NCBI RefSeq assembly: GCF_002013895.1
Contig: NZ_MAFQ01000012.1
Location: 99,519-163,518 of the forward strand
Length of the DNA: 64,000 nt
Direction: 5' to 3'
DNA from: Mycobacteroides franklinii
GTDB lineage: Bacteria; Actinomycetota; Actinomycetes; Mycobacteriales; Mycobacteriaceae
The notes under the pieces were generated by a model that saw only the letters and a list, made by a program, of their open reading frames with translations, had not been told where the DNA came from and searched no databases. This document shows positions 48,218 to 57,041 of this stretch, piece by piece. A program made the translations under genes and the position numbers. Position 1 is the first letter of the stretch. Each line of letters starts with the position of its first letter.

Positions 48218-49630
48218 GTGACTTATACCGAGGACAGGCCCGATGCTCGCGAGTCCCAGACGAACACCGTGTGGGGGCGATTCGCACCGATCGTACTGCG
48301 CCTGCACTTCTACGCGGGGCTCCTCGTCGGCCCGTTCCTGCTGATCGCGGCGCTGACCGGGCTCGCGTACGCGCTGGTGGGACAGGTCGATGCCGTCGTG
48401 TACCGCCAGGAGCTCAAGGTCGATTCCGTCGGATCCCAGCAGCTGCCGCTATCGCAACAACTGGCGGTCGCGACCGCGGCGCAGCCGTCCGGCACGGTCA
48501 CCTCCATTCGCCCGCCGGCGGCGCCGGACGATACGACCCGCGTAGTGCTGGCCGTTCCCGAAGACAACACCGTTCCCGCCGACTACTCGCGCACGGTGTT
48601 CGTCGATCCGTACAGCGGGGAGATCCGCGGCACCTTGACCACGTACGGCGAATGGCTGCCGGTACGCGCCTGGTTCGACGAGCTGCACCGGAACCTGCAT
48701 CTGGGCGCGTTCGGGCGCAACTACAGCGAACTTGCGGCCAGCTGGCTGTGGGTGGTCGCCCTGGGCGGGCTGTTGCTGTGGATCGGCTACCGCCGCCGTA
48801 CCGGACGGCTGAGCAGGATCGCGCTCCCCGATCGGGACGCCACCCCGCGACGGCGCAGATTGACCTGGCACGGCGCGGTCGGGGTCTGGATTGTTCTTGG
48901 GCTGCTGGCGCTTTCGGTTACCGGGCTCACCTGGTCGCGTTATGCCGGCACCAACATCGGTGATCTCACCCAGGCCATCCGCCCGGCGCTGTCCACCGAG
49001 CTCAACCCGGCTGCTGCCGCCACGCCGATGACCGGACATGAGCACCATGGCGCCGCCGCGACGTCAGGCGGCGAGCCGCTGGCCGGTGTCAACACGGTGC
49101 TGCAGACGGTGCGTGAGGCCGGGCTGCGTGGGCCGCTGTGGATGACACCGCCGCCCGGGCCCAACACGGCATGGCTGGTCTCCGAGCGCAAGCGCAACAT
49201 CCCGACGTATCTGGACGCCATCACCGTGAATGCCGCCAACGGGGAGATCACCGGGCGCAGTAATTTCTCGGAGTGGTCACTGCTGCAGAAGTCGACGGAG
49301 TGGGCGATCGACGGGCACATGGGCGTCCTGTTCGGCATCCCGAATCAGATTCTGGTCGCGCTCATCGTGATTGGTCTCATCACCGTGATCACCCGCGGCT
49401 ATCTGATGTGGTGGCGCAGGCGCCCGACCAAGAGTGGCCGCTGGTCCGTACCGCCGCGACGGGGCGGCCTACTTGCTCTCAAACCGCTGGAATTGGCCGG
49501 GGTGGCGGCAGCTGTGATCGGAGCCGGCTGGTTCATGCCGCTGCTGGGAATCTCACTGGCGGCGTTCCTCGCCGTCGACCTTGTCTGGGGGTTCGTGGCG
49601 AACCGCCGCGCCGGGGCGTCAGGCGGCTGA
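48218..49630 (+). CDS. PepSY-associated transmembrane protein
   Basis: A 470-residue integral membrane protein of the PepSY_TM group. The first helix (IVLRLHFYAGLLVGPFLLIAALTGLAYAL) carries the conserved LHFYAGL. ELHRNLHLGAFGRNYSELAASWLW and HGAVGVWIVLGLLALSVTGLTW follow, a GHEHHG cluster in the periplasmic loop, and two or three more helices. Such proteins are linked to metal or heme reduction and uptake. I place the start at the GTG 48218; upstream frame extensions overlap sigC. It is divergent from sigC and may be a SigC target. Confidence 0.82.
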   Translation: MTYTEDRPDARESQTNTVWGRFAPIVLRLHFYAGLLVGPFLLIAALTGLAYALVGQVDAVVYRQELKVDSVGSQQLPLSQQLAVATAAQPSGTVTSIRPPAAPDDTTRVVLAVPEDNTVPADYSRTVFVDPYSGEIRGTLTTYGEWLPVRAWFDELHRNLHLGAFGRNYSELAASWLWVVALGGLLLWIGYRRRTGRLSRIALPDRDATPRRRRLTWHGAVGVWIVLGLLALSVTGLTWSRYAGTNIGDLTQAIRPALSTELNPAAAATPMTGHEHHGAAATSGGEPLAGVNTVLQTVREAGLRGPLWMTPPPGPNTAWLVSERKRNIPTYLDAITVNAANGEITGRSNFSEWSLLQKSTEWAIDGHMGVLFGIPNQILVALIVIGLITVITRGYLMWWRRRPTKSGRWSVPPRRGGLLALKPLELAGVAAAVIGAGWFMPLLGISLAAFLAVDLVWGFVANRRAGASGG

Positions 49631-50338
49631 GTTGTCGGTGGAGCGCAGATGCCGCTCCCCCGCAGCCACTTCGTCGAGGAACACCGCGCGATGCTGGTTC
49701 GGCGGTGTACGTCCGGCACGGTAGTCACGCAGCACCAGCAGCGCGAAGATCAACCCGAGTAGTACCGGCGAGTGGCTGATGACGCGCGCCAATGTCACCT
49801 GATCGTTGACGGCGTCGTTGATCACGTACCCGGTGAGCACGAGCGCGAATGCGCCCAGCACCGTTGCCATTCCGGCCGCGGCGGCGGGACGCACACCGGC
49901 GATCACCATGGCCACGCCGAGGGCCACCACCCAGGCGGTGGATTCGTTCATCAGATGCTCGCCGGTCATCGCACCGTGGTGATGCGACGACACCATCCCG
50001 AAGTCGATTCCCGCGACTTGCATCCCGGCCACACCTAGCTGAAGCAGCCCGATGAGCACCAGTGCGCACCGGTTGATGTTCTGACGCGCCCAGTGCGCGT
50101 ACCGGGCCATTGGCGTGAGGGGTTCGACGGCCGCGGCTGCCAGGATCTGTCCGGTGAGGTCGCGCGTCGGGGCCGAACGCGCGTAGGCGAACTGACGATC
50201 CAGTCCGCGCGCCCGTCCCAGCCATTCCCGGCAGGACGCGCAGGAGAGCACATGCTCATCCAGACGCTTGCGCGCGACGCTCGCCTGCTCACCGTCGACC
50301 CACGCCGACAGCTGCTCGCGCACTTCCTGACAGTTCAC
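49619..50338 (-). CDS. Zinc-finger anti-sigma-like multi-pass membrane protein
   Basis: A 239-residue protein. Residues 1-60 form a zf-HC2/ZAS domain (NCQEVREQLSAWVDGE, then HVLSCASCREW, the H-x3-C-x2-C zinc motif). About five membrane helices follow from residue ~90, with a SSHHHGAMTGEH cluster between helices. ZAS domains bind and inhibit ECF sigma factors. The nearby sigC, one gene away, is the natural candidate partner, although they are not in one operon. The 3' end overlaps the PepSY gene by 12 bp. Confidence 0.82.
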   Translation of the reverse strand: MNCQEVREQLSAWVDGEQASVARKRLDEHVLSCASCREWLGRARGLDRQFAYARSAPTRDLTGQILAAAAVEPLTPMARYAHWARQNINRCALVLIGLLQLGVAGMQVAGIDFGMVSSHHHGAMTGEHLMNESTAWVVALGVAMVIAGVRPAAAAGMATVLGAFALVLTGYVINDAVNDQVTLARVISHSPVLLGLIFALLVLRDYRAGRTPPNQHRAVFLDEVAAGERHLRSTDNSAA

Positions 50339-50396
50339 CCCTCTATGGTCGCCTATCGCGTGAACTTAGGTGTGAAGACCCCTGATCTGCGGACCT

Positions 50397-51074
50397 CTAC
50401 AGCGCCGCGAGCAGCTGATTCGAGTCCGCAACGGCACCGAACACCCCGCCCTGCATGGTCACCATCTTGAGCGCGGCGGCGTGGTTTCCGGGATCGGTCG
50501 CACCGGTGCAATCGGACAAGATGAGGCATTCAAAGCCTCGATCGTTGGCCTCGCGCATGGTGGTGTGCACGCAGACATCTGTCGTGATGCCCGTCAGCAC
50601 GATGTACCGAATGCCGCGGGTGCGCAGCACCAAATCGAGATCGGTTGCGTAGAAGGCCCCCTTGCCCGGCTTGTCGATGACGGGCTCGCCCGGCAGCGGG
50701 GCCACCTCCGGCACAATTTCCCATCCTGGTTCCCCCTGAACCAGGATCCGCCCGCAAGGCCCAGCCACGCCGATCTCGGCGCCAATCCGGGCAGACCGCC
50801 ATCGTTTGTTGGCCGGCAAGTCCGAGAGATCCGGTCGATGGCCCTCGCGAGTGTGAATGATGGTCATCCCTGCGGCCCGTGTCGCCGCGAGCACACGTGC
50901 CGTCGGTTCCAAACCTGCACGCGTCAGCGATAGGTCATAACCCATGGTGTCGACGTACCCGCCGGGACCGCAGAAATCGACCTGCCAATCGATGCACAGC
51001 ACGGCGGTGTGCGCGGGGTCCACGGGGCCGTCAAACGGCCACGGGTACGGCTGTGCGTCCACCTGCCCCGTCAT
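50397..51074 (-). CDS. Isochorismatase-like cysteine hydrolase, resembling biuret amidohydrolase
   Basis: A 225-residue enzyme of the cysteine hydrolase superfamily. The catalytic Asp is in AVLCIDWQVDFCGPGGYVD, Lys in IDKPGKGAFYAT, and Cys in TGITTDVCVHTTMREANDRGFE (key part TTDVCVHTT). The long conserved stretches and IIHTREGHRPDLSDLP resemble biuret hydrolases and related ureide or carbamate amidases. Its ATG overlaps the permease stop as ATGA, so the enzyme likely acts on the compound imported by that NCS1 permease. Substrate not proven. Confidence 0.88.
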   Translation of the reverse strand: MTGQVDAQPYPWPFDGPVDPAHTAVLCIDWQVDFCGPGGYVDTMGYDLSLTRAGLEPTARVLAATRAAGMTIIHTREGHRPDLSDLPANKRWRSARIGAEIGVAGPCGRILVQGEPGWEIVPEVAPLPGEPVIDKPGKGAFYATDLDLVLRTRGIRYIVLTGITTDVCVHTTMREANDRGFECLILSDCTGATDPGNHAAALKMVTMQGGVFGAVADSNQLLAAL

Positions 51075-52387
51075 GCCGACACCCCGCGCCGCGCGTGGCG
51101 TATCGCGACATAGACAAGTGCGGCGGTCACCATTCCCACCAGAGCGTCGGAAAACTGCGGCGCCCACAGATGTGCGGCCAACGCCGACGCCGCGCCCGCC
51201 GCCCAGGCCCCGAAGGACTCCCAACGAATCGCCGCGTCACCCGTGGTGAATCCGAAACGCGGCAACACTAACTGGTCAAGGATGAGCACCGTTCCGATGG
51301 GCGGAACCACCACACCCAAGAGGGTCAGCCACTGCTCGAACTGCGACCACACACCCAGCACCGCCAACAACACCCCCACCGAGCCGAGCAGCACGGCCAG
51401 CAGCCGCATCTTCTGACCGGCGAGTTGGCTCCAGCCGACCGCGCCGTTGTACAGGCAATGCGTGCAGACCGACCCCAGGTTGACGAAAACGAACGCTATG
51501 GAGACCGGCACCAGCCAACCGCCCGCGCCGATCAGCGCGCCGAGGAAATTGCCGCCGTCCGTACCGGGTGAAGGTGCGGCACCCAGGGCAACGATCAGGC
51601 CGCCGATCACCATGGCAATGGCGTTGCCGAGCGGGAAGGCCGCAAAAGAGGCCCAAAAGCCTTGGCGCCCACTGCGAGACCAGCGGGTGAAGTCCGCGGT
51701 CATGGTCCCTGAATCGATGAAACAGGCGACCACCAGGGTAACCGCGGCGCCCATGCTCATCGCGGCCCCGCCCGCTCCTCCGCCATAGCCGAAGGCGTCC
51801 GCAAGCGTCGAATTACGCAGGGCCAGAGCAATAGCCACCGCACCCAGCAACAGATATAGCGGCGCGGCAACCAGGCCGATCACCGACAGCGCCCTGATGC
51901 CGAGCAGCGTCACCGTCACATAGCCGATGCCTGCGGCCAGGGCCGTCCACCGCGCGTCCCATCCTGCGCTGCTGGCCAACACCGATCCGGTGAGACCCGT
52001 CTGGAACGCGAACCAACCGATCACCACGGTAGCCAGGAAGCCGGAGACCACCCGGTATCCGAGCGTCCCGAATGTCCCGATCGCGATGAGCGCGAAGTTC
52101 TTTCCCGTCTTACCTGCGAGGTAACTCAATGCACCGACGTAGCCGGTCAGCACGGCGTTGCCCAATGCGATCGCCAACATCCCGCGCCAAAAGCCCAGCG
52201 AGTAGACGACGAGCCCGCCAAATACGGCGCAGGTCAGGATCATCGGGAATCCGAGCCACACCGCGCCAACGGAGATCAGGCTTCGTCGCGCGTGTTGCGG
52301 AACCGGTTCGTTCTCGTACTCGGAGCTCCCGGATTCGGGGGCGTCGGCGGCAGTGACGTCTGACGAAGCAGCGACTTCTGTGGTCAT
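51071..52387 (-). CDS. NCS1-family cytosine/purine-type permease
   Basis: A 438-residue, 12-helix transporter of the CodB-like NCS1 family. ARRSLISVGAVWLGFPMILT near the start, GKNFALIAIGTFGTLGYRV in helix 3, and CFIDSGTMTADFTRWSRSGRQGF in the middle are family features, as is LILDQLVLPRFGF after helix 10. It imports nucleobases, hydantoins or similar ureides with H+ or Na+. A longer frame to 52765 is unsupported. Coupled to the cysteine hydrolase downstream, forming an uptake-and-hydrolysis pair. Confidence 0.88.
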   Translation of the reverse strand: MTTEVAASSDVTAADAPESGSSEYENEPVPQHARRSLISVGAVWLGFPMILTCAVFGGLVVYSLGFWRGMLAIALGNAVLTGYVGALSYLAGKTGKNFALIAIGTFGTLGYRVVSGFLATVVIGWFAFQTGLTGSVLASSAGWDARWTALAAGIGYVTVTLLGIRALSVIGLVAAPLYLLLGAVAIALALRNSTLADAFGYGGGAGGAAMSMGAAVTLVVACFIDSGTMTADFTRWSRSGRQGFWASFAAFPLGNAIAMVIGGLIVALGAAPSPGTDGGNFLGALIGAGGWLVPVSIAFVFVNLGSVCTHCLYNGAVGWSQLAGQKMRLLAVLLGSVGVLLAVLGVWSQFEQWLTLLGVVVPPIGTVLILDQLVLPRFGFTTGDAAIRWESFGAWAAGAASALAAHLWAPQFSDALVGMVTAALVYVAIRHARRGVSA

Positions 52388-52455
52388 CGACGCACAGGAT
52401 CTCGGCACGATGTTGCACGCGCGGTCCGCACCGGTTACGTGTGCGTGACGACACC

Positions 52456-52478
52456 CCCCCCGGTTCAATACCGGGGGG
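52456..52478 (-). terminator. Terminator hairpin after the YeiH gene
   Basis: CCCCCCGG and CCGGGGGG arms (8 bp) with a 7-nt loop TTCAATA, immediately after the stop. Very GC-rich with no T-run; it would also separate the YeiH gene from the permease operon. Confidence 0.7.
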
Positions 52479-52479
52479 T

Positions 52480-53610
52480 CTAGGCGTGCGCGCCCCAGCC
52501 AAACACCCGTGATGTCAGTAGAACCAGGCCCAGAGACACCGCCGCCACCACCACCAGACCGATCACCGCGACGACGAGCGGGCGCCAGCCGCTGCGAGCG
52601 ATCTCCCGGAAATTGGTGTTCAGCCCCACTCCGGCGAAGGTCAGCAGAAATGCCCACTTGGACACATTGACCAGGTTGTTGACCTGACCCTTTGTCAGCC
52701 ACCCGAGGGTCACGACGGCGGATACGGCCAGGAAGCCCAGAACGAACTTGGGGAACTTGTCCCACACGAACGCGGCCCTGGCCTTCAGTCCGGGAGCGAC
52801 GTTGTCCGCCTCACCGCGGGCCGCCCAGTACAGCGCGAAACCGAGCACCACGAACCCGATGAGCGCGTTGCGGGTGGATTTGACGACCGTTGCGATGTCA
52901 CCAGCATGCTCGGAGTAGAGGCGCCCCGTGGCGACCGTCTCGGCGGTGTTGTCGACGGCCAGGCCCGCCCACAAACCGAACTCGTAGTCAGTGAGGCCAA
53001 GCCCGTGTCCGATCGCCGGCAGGGTGAACAATGCCACCGCGCCGAGCGCCAGAATGGACGCGATGGCGTAGCTGACGTCGGAATTGCGGGCCCGGATGGC
53101 GCCCTTGGCCGCGATGATGGCCGACACCCCGCAGATCGAGGTGCCGATGGCGAGCAGCGATCCCAACTTTCCGCTCAGCCCAAACCATCTGGCCGCCAAC
53201 AAGATGATGGAACCGGCCACGGTCATGTCCACCAGGATCTGCACCAGGCTGGTGCCACCCAACTTGAGGACGTCGCCCAGCACGAATCGCGCACCGAGCG
53301 CCACGATGCCGATCTTGAGCCAGAACTCGTAGGTCTGCACCCCGGGCCGGAAGATGCGATGTAGCCCGATGGTGTTGGTGATCAGCAGGCCGATCACGAT
53401 GGCCCACAAGACATATTCGATGTCGGGCACCGTCCAGTGCTGCGCCTTGGCCAGATCTTTCCACCAAATCTGCGCGTACTTGCCCAGCAGACCCACGCCG
53501 ATGAGCAGCAGGATGCCGGGCACGTAGTCGAGTGGGCGGTGCGAGGTGAAACTCGCCTCAGGGTCTTCGTATGCCTCGGCGGCGGTTTGTGTCTCGGTCT
53601 TTGAAGTCAT
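52480..53610 (-). CDS. YeiH/UPF0324-family membrane transporter (putative sulfate exporter family)
   Basis: A 376-residue protein with about ten membrane helices. Family motifs include LDYVPGILLLIGVGLLG, KIGIVALGARFVLGDVLKLG, GTSICGVSAIIAAKGAI near residue 165, WAGLAVDNTAETVA near 225, and GLNTNFREIARSGWRP near the end. The family is annotated as putative sulfate or small-anion exporters without firm proof. Start at ATG 53610, two bases after the stop of the small membrane-protein gene, so the two are one unit. Confidence 0.88.
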   Translation of the reverse strand: MTSKTETQTAAEAYEDPEASFTSHRPLDYVPGILLLIGVGLLGKYAQIWWKDLAKAQHWTVPDIEYVLWAIVIGLLITNTIGLHRIFRPGVQTYEFWLKIGIVALGARFVLGDVLKLGGTSLVQILVDMTVAGSIILLAARWFGLSGKLGSLLAIGTSICGVSAIIAAKGAIRARNSDVSYAIASILALGAVALFTLPAIGHGLGLTDYEFGLWAGLAVDNTAETVATGRLYSEHAGDIATVVKSTRNALIGFVVLGFALYWAARGEADNVAPGLKARAAFVWDKFPKFVLGFLAVSAVVTLGWLTKGQVNNLVNVSKWAFLLTFAGVGLNTNFREIARSGWRPLVVAVIGLVVVAAVSLGLVLLTSRVFGWGAHA

Positions 53611-53614
53611 CGGG

Positions 53615-53770
53615 TCACCACGGAATCTTCGGCAGCACATTGGCCACGGCCAGTAGGGCGATCACACCGGCGATGATGGTTGCCCACCAGTCGACGCCTA
53701 TGCGCGCGATGAGAGATGTTGTGGGCTGGTCCGCGGCGGGTGTCGAGGCGCCGGACTGTTCGTCGGTCAC
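53615..53770 (-). CDS. Small (51-residue) membrane protein upstream of the YeiH gene
   Basis: A short protein beginning at a GTG (VTDEQSG...). It has one hydrophobic helix (WWATIIAGVIALLAVANVLP) near the C-terminus and ends IPW. A longer frame has no support. It lies directly before the YeiH-family gene and is probably co-translated. Small single-helix partners of transporters are common, so an accessory role is plausible but unproven. Confidence 0.62.
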   Translation of the reverse strand: MTDEQSGASTPAADQPTTSLIARIGVDWWATIIAGVIALLAVANVLPKIPW

Positions 53771-53848
53771 GGACGGAAATCTTTCTGCTGCGCCACCAGG
53801 CCCGCAAGACATCCGCTCGTATTGAGTCGAGGCCAGGCCCCGGATCAA

Positions 53849-53867
53849 ACTTGACACCCTGTCAAGT
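53849..53867. promoter_or_regulatory. ACTTGACA-type operator before the acyl-CoA synthetase gene
   Basis: ACTTGACACCCTGTCAAGT has perfect 8-bp arms around CCC, 47 nt before the synthetase start. It differs from the core of the cyp136 operator by a single inserted T. Confidence 0.78.
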
Positions 53868-53914
53868 ACAGTCGACGACGCCCGCAGACAACGCCGTCGG
53901 AAGGTCCTCGTCCC

Positions 53915-55453
53915 GTGTATCCAGGCACCCACGCAGCCCAGTTCCCCGACAAGCCCGCCGTCGTGATGGCAGGCTCCGGGGCCACGCTCACCTACGGAGA
54001 GTTGGACGAGCAGTCCCGGCGGTTGGCCCGCCACTGGTATGACAGCGGTCTACGCAGAGGCGATCACGTGGCGCTGCTCAGCGACAACGTTCCCGAGGTG
54101 TTCGTCGTGTACTGGGCCGCACTGCGGTCCGGGCTGTACATCACGTCGGTCAACCATCACCTGGCGCCCGCGGAAGTCAGCTACATCGTCAACGATTCCG
54201 GCTCCACGGCACTCGTGGTCGCCGCCGGTGTGCGAGAGCAGGCCGAGGCGATCCTCGACGACATTCCGGCAGTCACGCTGCGCCTGGCATTCGGCGGCGA
54301 GGTGCCCGGGTACGACTCGTACGAAGAGGCGCTCGAAAATGCCGCCGACGAGCCGCTCCCCTCACAGCCCGCCGGGTCGGACATGCTGTACTCCTCGGGA
54401 ACGACCGGTCGGCCCAAGGGAATCAAGGTTCCGCTCATGGACCGGCAGATCGATGAGCCAAGTCCATTCGCGATGCTTTTCGCCCATCTGTACGGATTCA
54501 ACGCCGACACCGTGTATCTGTCGCCGGCACCGATCTATCACGCGGCACCGCTGCGGTTTTGCGGCTTTGTGCAGTCGATGGGTGGCACCGCGGTGGTCAT
54601 GGAACGCTTCGGCGCCGAAGAGGCGCTGGCGGCCATCGAGAAACACCGGATAACCCACAGCCAATGGGTTCCGACGATGTTTGTGCGAATGCTGAAGCTG
54701 CCCAAAGAAATCCGGGACCGATACGACGTTTCCTCACTCAAGGTCGCCGTGCATGCCGCCGCGCCATGCCCCATCGAGGTGAAACAGTCGATGATCGATT
54801 GGTGGGGCCCGATCCTGTACGAGTACTACTCCTCCACCGAGGGCAATGGTGTCACCTTCATCGACTGCGAGACCTGGCTCAAGCGGCCGGGTTCGGTCGG
54901 CAGCCCCGCACTCGGGGTACTGCATATCTGCGACGAAGAAGGCGCCGAGCTTCCCGCCGGTGAGGCCGGGCTGGTGTATTTCGAGCGAGACGAGCTGCCG
55001 TTCGCCTATCACAACGACGACGAAAAGACGCGTAGCGCTTGCCATCCCAATCATGAGACGTGGACGACGACGGGCGATATCGGCTACGTCGACGACGAGG
55101 GCTTCCTGTTCTTGACCGACCGCAAGGCATTCATGATCATTTCCGGGGGCGTGAACATCTACCCCCAGGAGATCGAAAATGCGCTGGCGCTGCACCCTGC
55201 CGTGTTGGATGTCGCCGTCATCGGGGTGCCCGATGCCGAGATGGGCGAATCGGTAAAGGCGGTGGTGCAACCCGAGGATCCCTCGGTGGATCGAGAGGCT
55301 CTCGCCGCCGAGCTCGCCGAATTTCTGTGTGAGCGCATCGCCCGGTACAAGGTGCCCCGTAGCTTTGACTTCACCGATACCCTTCCGCGCACCCCCACCG
55401 GTAAGCTCGCCAAAGGACAGGTGCGCCAGAAATATTGGGAGGGGGCTCAATGA
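53915..55453 (+). CDS. AMP-dependent acyl-CoA synthetase (FadD-like)
   Basis: A 512-residue adenylate-forming enzyme that activates a carboxylic acid with ATP and loads it on CoA. Visible are the P-loop YSSGTTGRPKGI near residue 158, YYSSTEGNG near 306, GDIGYVDDEGFLFLTDR with the ATP-binding Asp near 388, and the C-terminal PRTPTGKLAKGQ with the catalytic Lys. The ISGGVNIYPQEIE motif is typical of medium/long-chain or aromatic ligases. GTG start. A palindromic operator lies upstream. It overlaps the PASTA lipoprotein gene by 4 nt. Confidence 0.92.
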   Translation: MYPGTHAAQFPDKPAVVMAGSGATLTYGELDEQSRRLARHWYDSGLRRGDHVALLSDNVPEVFVVYWAALRSGLYITSVNHHLAPAEVSYIVNDSGSTALVVAAGVREQAEAILDDIPAVTLRLAFGGEVPGYDSYEEALENAADEPLPSQPAGSDMLYSSGTTGRPKGIKVPLMDRQIDEPSPFAMLFAHLYGFNADTVYLSPAPIYHAAPLRFCGFVQSMGGTAVVMERFGAEEALAAIEKHRITHSQWVPTMFVRMLKLPKEIRDRYDVSSLKVAVHAAAPCPIEVKQSMIDWWGPILYEYYSSTEGNGVTFIDCETWLKRPGSVGSPALGVLHICDEEGAELPAGEAGLVYFERDELPFAYHNDDEKTRSACHPNHETWTTTGDIGYVDDEGFLFLTDRKAFMIISGGVNIYPQEIENALALHPAVLDVAVIGVPDAEMGESVKAVVQPEDPSVDREALAAELAEFLCERIARYKVPRSFDFTDTLPRTPTGKLAKGQVRQKYWEGAQ

Positions 55454-55764
55454 GGACGGTGGCCGCGATCTGCGTTGCCGCGGGGTTACTGACAGGGTGT
55501 TCGACATCCGCCACACAGGAGGGGCCATCGAGCGCGCCGAGCGTCACGGTGCCCACAGTTCAACCGGGTGTCATGCCCAATCTGACCGGACTGCAGTGGA
55601 GTGACGTGAAACCCCTGCTGCGCAAGTTGGGCAGGGTCAACGTGGCCACCAAGGAAATTCCCGTCGACGACCCGAGTAAGAAGTCCCGGATCATCGCACA
55701 GGACCCCACCGCAGGGGCTCACCTCGAGCCGGGCGCGAAGATCACCCTTACTTTCGGAACCTAA
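55450..55764 (+). CDS. Small PASTA-domain lipoprotein
   Basis: A 104-residue lipoprotein. The ATG at 55450 overlaps the synthetase stop as ATGA. Signal peptide MRTVAAICVAAGLLTGC has its lipobox at LLTGC. A short Ser/Thr/Pro linker leads to one PASTA domain (MPNLTGLQWSDVKPLLRKLG..., IIAQDPTAGAHLEPGAKITLTFG). PASTA domains bind peptidoglycan fragments in kinases and penicillin-binding proteins; here it stands alone. Its coupling to an acyl-CoA synthetase is unexplained. Confidence 0.85.
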   Translation: MRTVAAICVAAGLLTGCSTSATQEGPSSAPSVTVPTVQPGVMPNLTGLQWSDVKPLLRKLGRVNVATKEIPVDDPSKKSRIIAQDPTAGAHLEPGAKITLTFGT

Positions 55765-56023
55765 GGCGCAGCAGCACCTTTCGAGCATTACCGGGCTACT
55801 CTTCACGAGACCGCACCCGCGGACATCACCGCACAGCCGTCTGCCCGGCACGGCCGCGACGCGGATTCGATTCGTCTTGACCCCAGGCCAGCTCCCCATG
55901 CCCCGGTCCGGCCTCCCGCCGCCATTCGCCCCCTCTTGACACGGCGGCACTCCATTGAGATGCTCGCAGCATTCGCATGTCAACAGAATTTGAATGCGCG
56001 GAGTTCACTCACTGAGGAGGGTC

Positions 56024-56911
56024 ATGGCCACCTATCCAGATCGCCCTATCGCCGGTTCCCGGATCGTCATCACCGGTGCGACCAACGGAATCGGAAAGGA
56101 GATTGCCCGGGCTCTGGCGCGGCGCGGGGCGCTGCTGACCCTGCTGGCCCGGGATCCCGACAAGGCCACCGAGACGGTCCGTGAACTGGCGGCCGAGAAC
56201 GGCGCGATCACGGCGCCGGAGTACATCCAGGCCGACCTCGCCGACCTGGACTCGGTGCGGGCCGCAGCACGCGAGATCGCCGCGACACACCCCCGGATCG
56301 ACACGCTGGTGAACAACGCCGGCATCCACTCCCTCACCGGCAAGCCCAGCACCGACGGCTTTGACCTGATGACCGCGACCAACCACCTCGGGCCGTTTCT
56401 GCTGACCAACCTGCTACTGGATCCGATCATCGCCGCGGATCGTGCACGCATCGTCGTCACCGCTTCCGAGGCGCATCGGTCGTGGCCGCGTATCGACTTG
56501 GAGCGATTCACAGAACCACGCCGCTACAAGGCGATCCGCTCGGAGGTTCGGTACGGCCAGTCAAAGCTGATGAACATCTTGTTCACCCAGGAACTTGCGC
56601 GGCGCCTCGAGGGCACCGGCGTGACGGTCAACTGCTTCTGCCCCGGCATGGTGTCGACCGGACTGGTTCGGGACAGCCGCGTGCTCACCGCGGCGACGGG
56701 CCTTGCCTCGCGCACACCATTCGTGCGACGGCCCGATCAGGGCGCCAAGATGGGAATCCGGTTGGTGCTCGATGAGGATCTCGCAAGTATCACCGGGCAG
56801 TTCTTCACCTCCACCCCTGGACTGGGCCTCTTGCCGGCCGTACGAATCCGTTCCAACCTGCAGGCGCAAGAAGGACTGTGGCGGCGCTCCGGCGAGCTGG
56901 TGAATCTGTAA
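56024..56911 (+). CDS. Short-chain dehydrogenase, retinol-dehydrogenase-like
   Basis: A 295-residue SDR. ITGATNGIGKEIARALARRGA lies near residue 14, NNAGIHS in the middle, NHLGPFLLTNLLL near 120, and the catalytic YGQSKLMN near 177; the YGQSKLxN form is typical of retinol-dehydrogenase/WWOX-like SDRs. The ATG at 56024 has GAGGAGGG just upstream; the frame extends to 55994. It is a single gene with no obvious partners. It may act on a lipid alcohol or ketone. Confidence 0.88.
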   Translation: MATYPDRPIAGSRIVITGATNGIGKEIARALARRGALLTLLARDPDKATETVRELAAENGAITAPEYIQADLADLDSVRAAAREIAATHPRIDTLVNNAGIHSLTGKPSTDGFDLMTATNHLGPFLLTNLLLDPIIAADRARIVVTASEAHRSWPRIDLERFTEPRRYKAIRSEVRYGQSKLMNILFTQELARRLEGTGVTVNCFCPGMVSTGLVRDSRVLTAATGLASRTPFVRRPDQGAKMGIRLVLDEDLASITGQFFTSTPGLGLLPAVRIRSNLQAQEGLWRRSGELVNL

Positions 56912-57041
56912 CACCGTGATCCGGATCTACTCGCGGCAGAAAACCCACGCAGACTACGCCCGCATCCCATCTTCCGGCCGGTTCGCGGAGAGATCGAAGG
57001 CTGGGAGAAGGTGCTGCCGGATTACCCGGCGTGAGGTCTCA

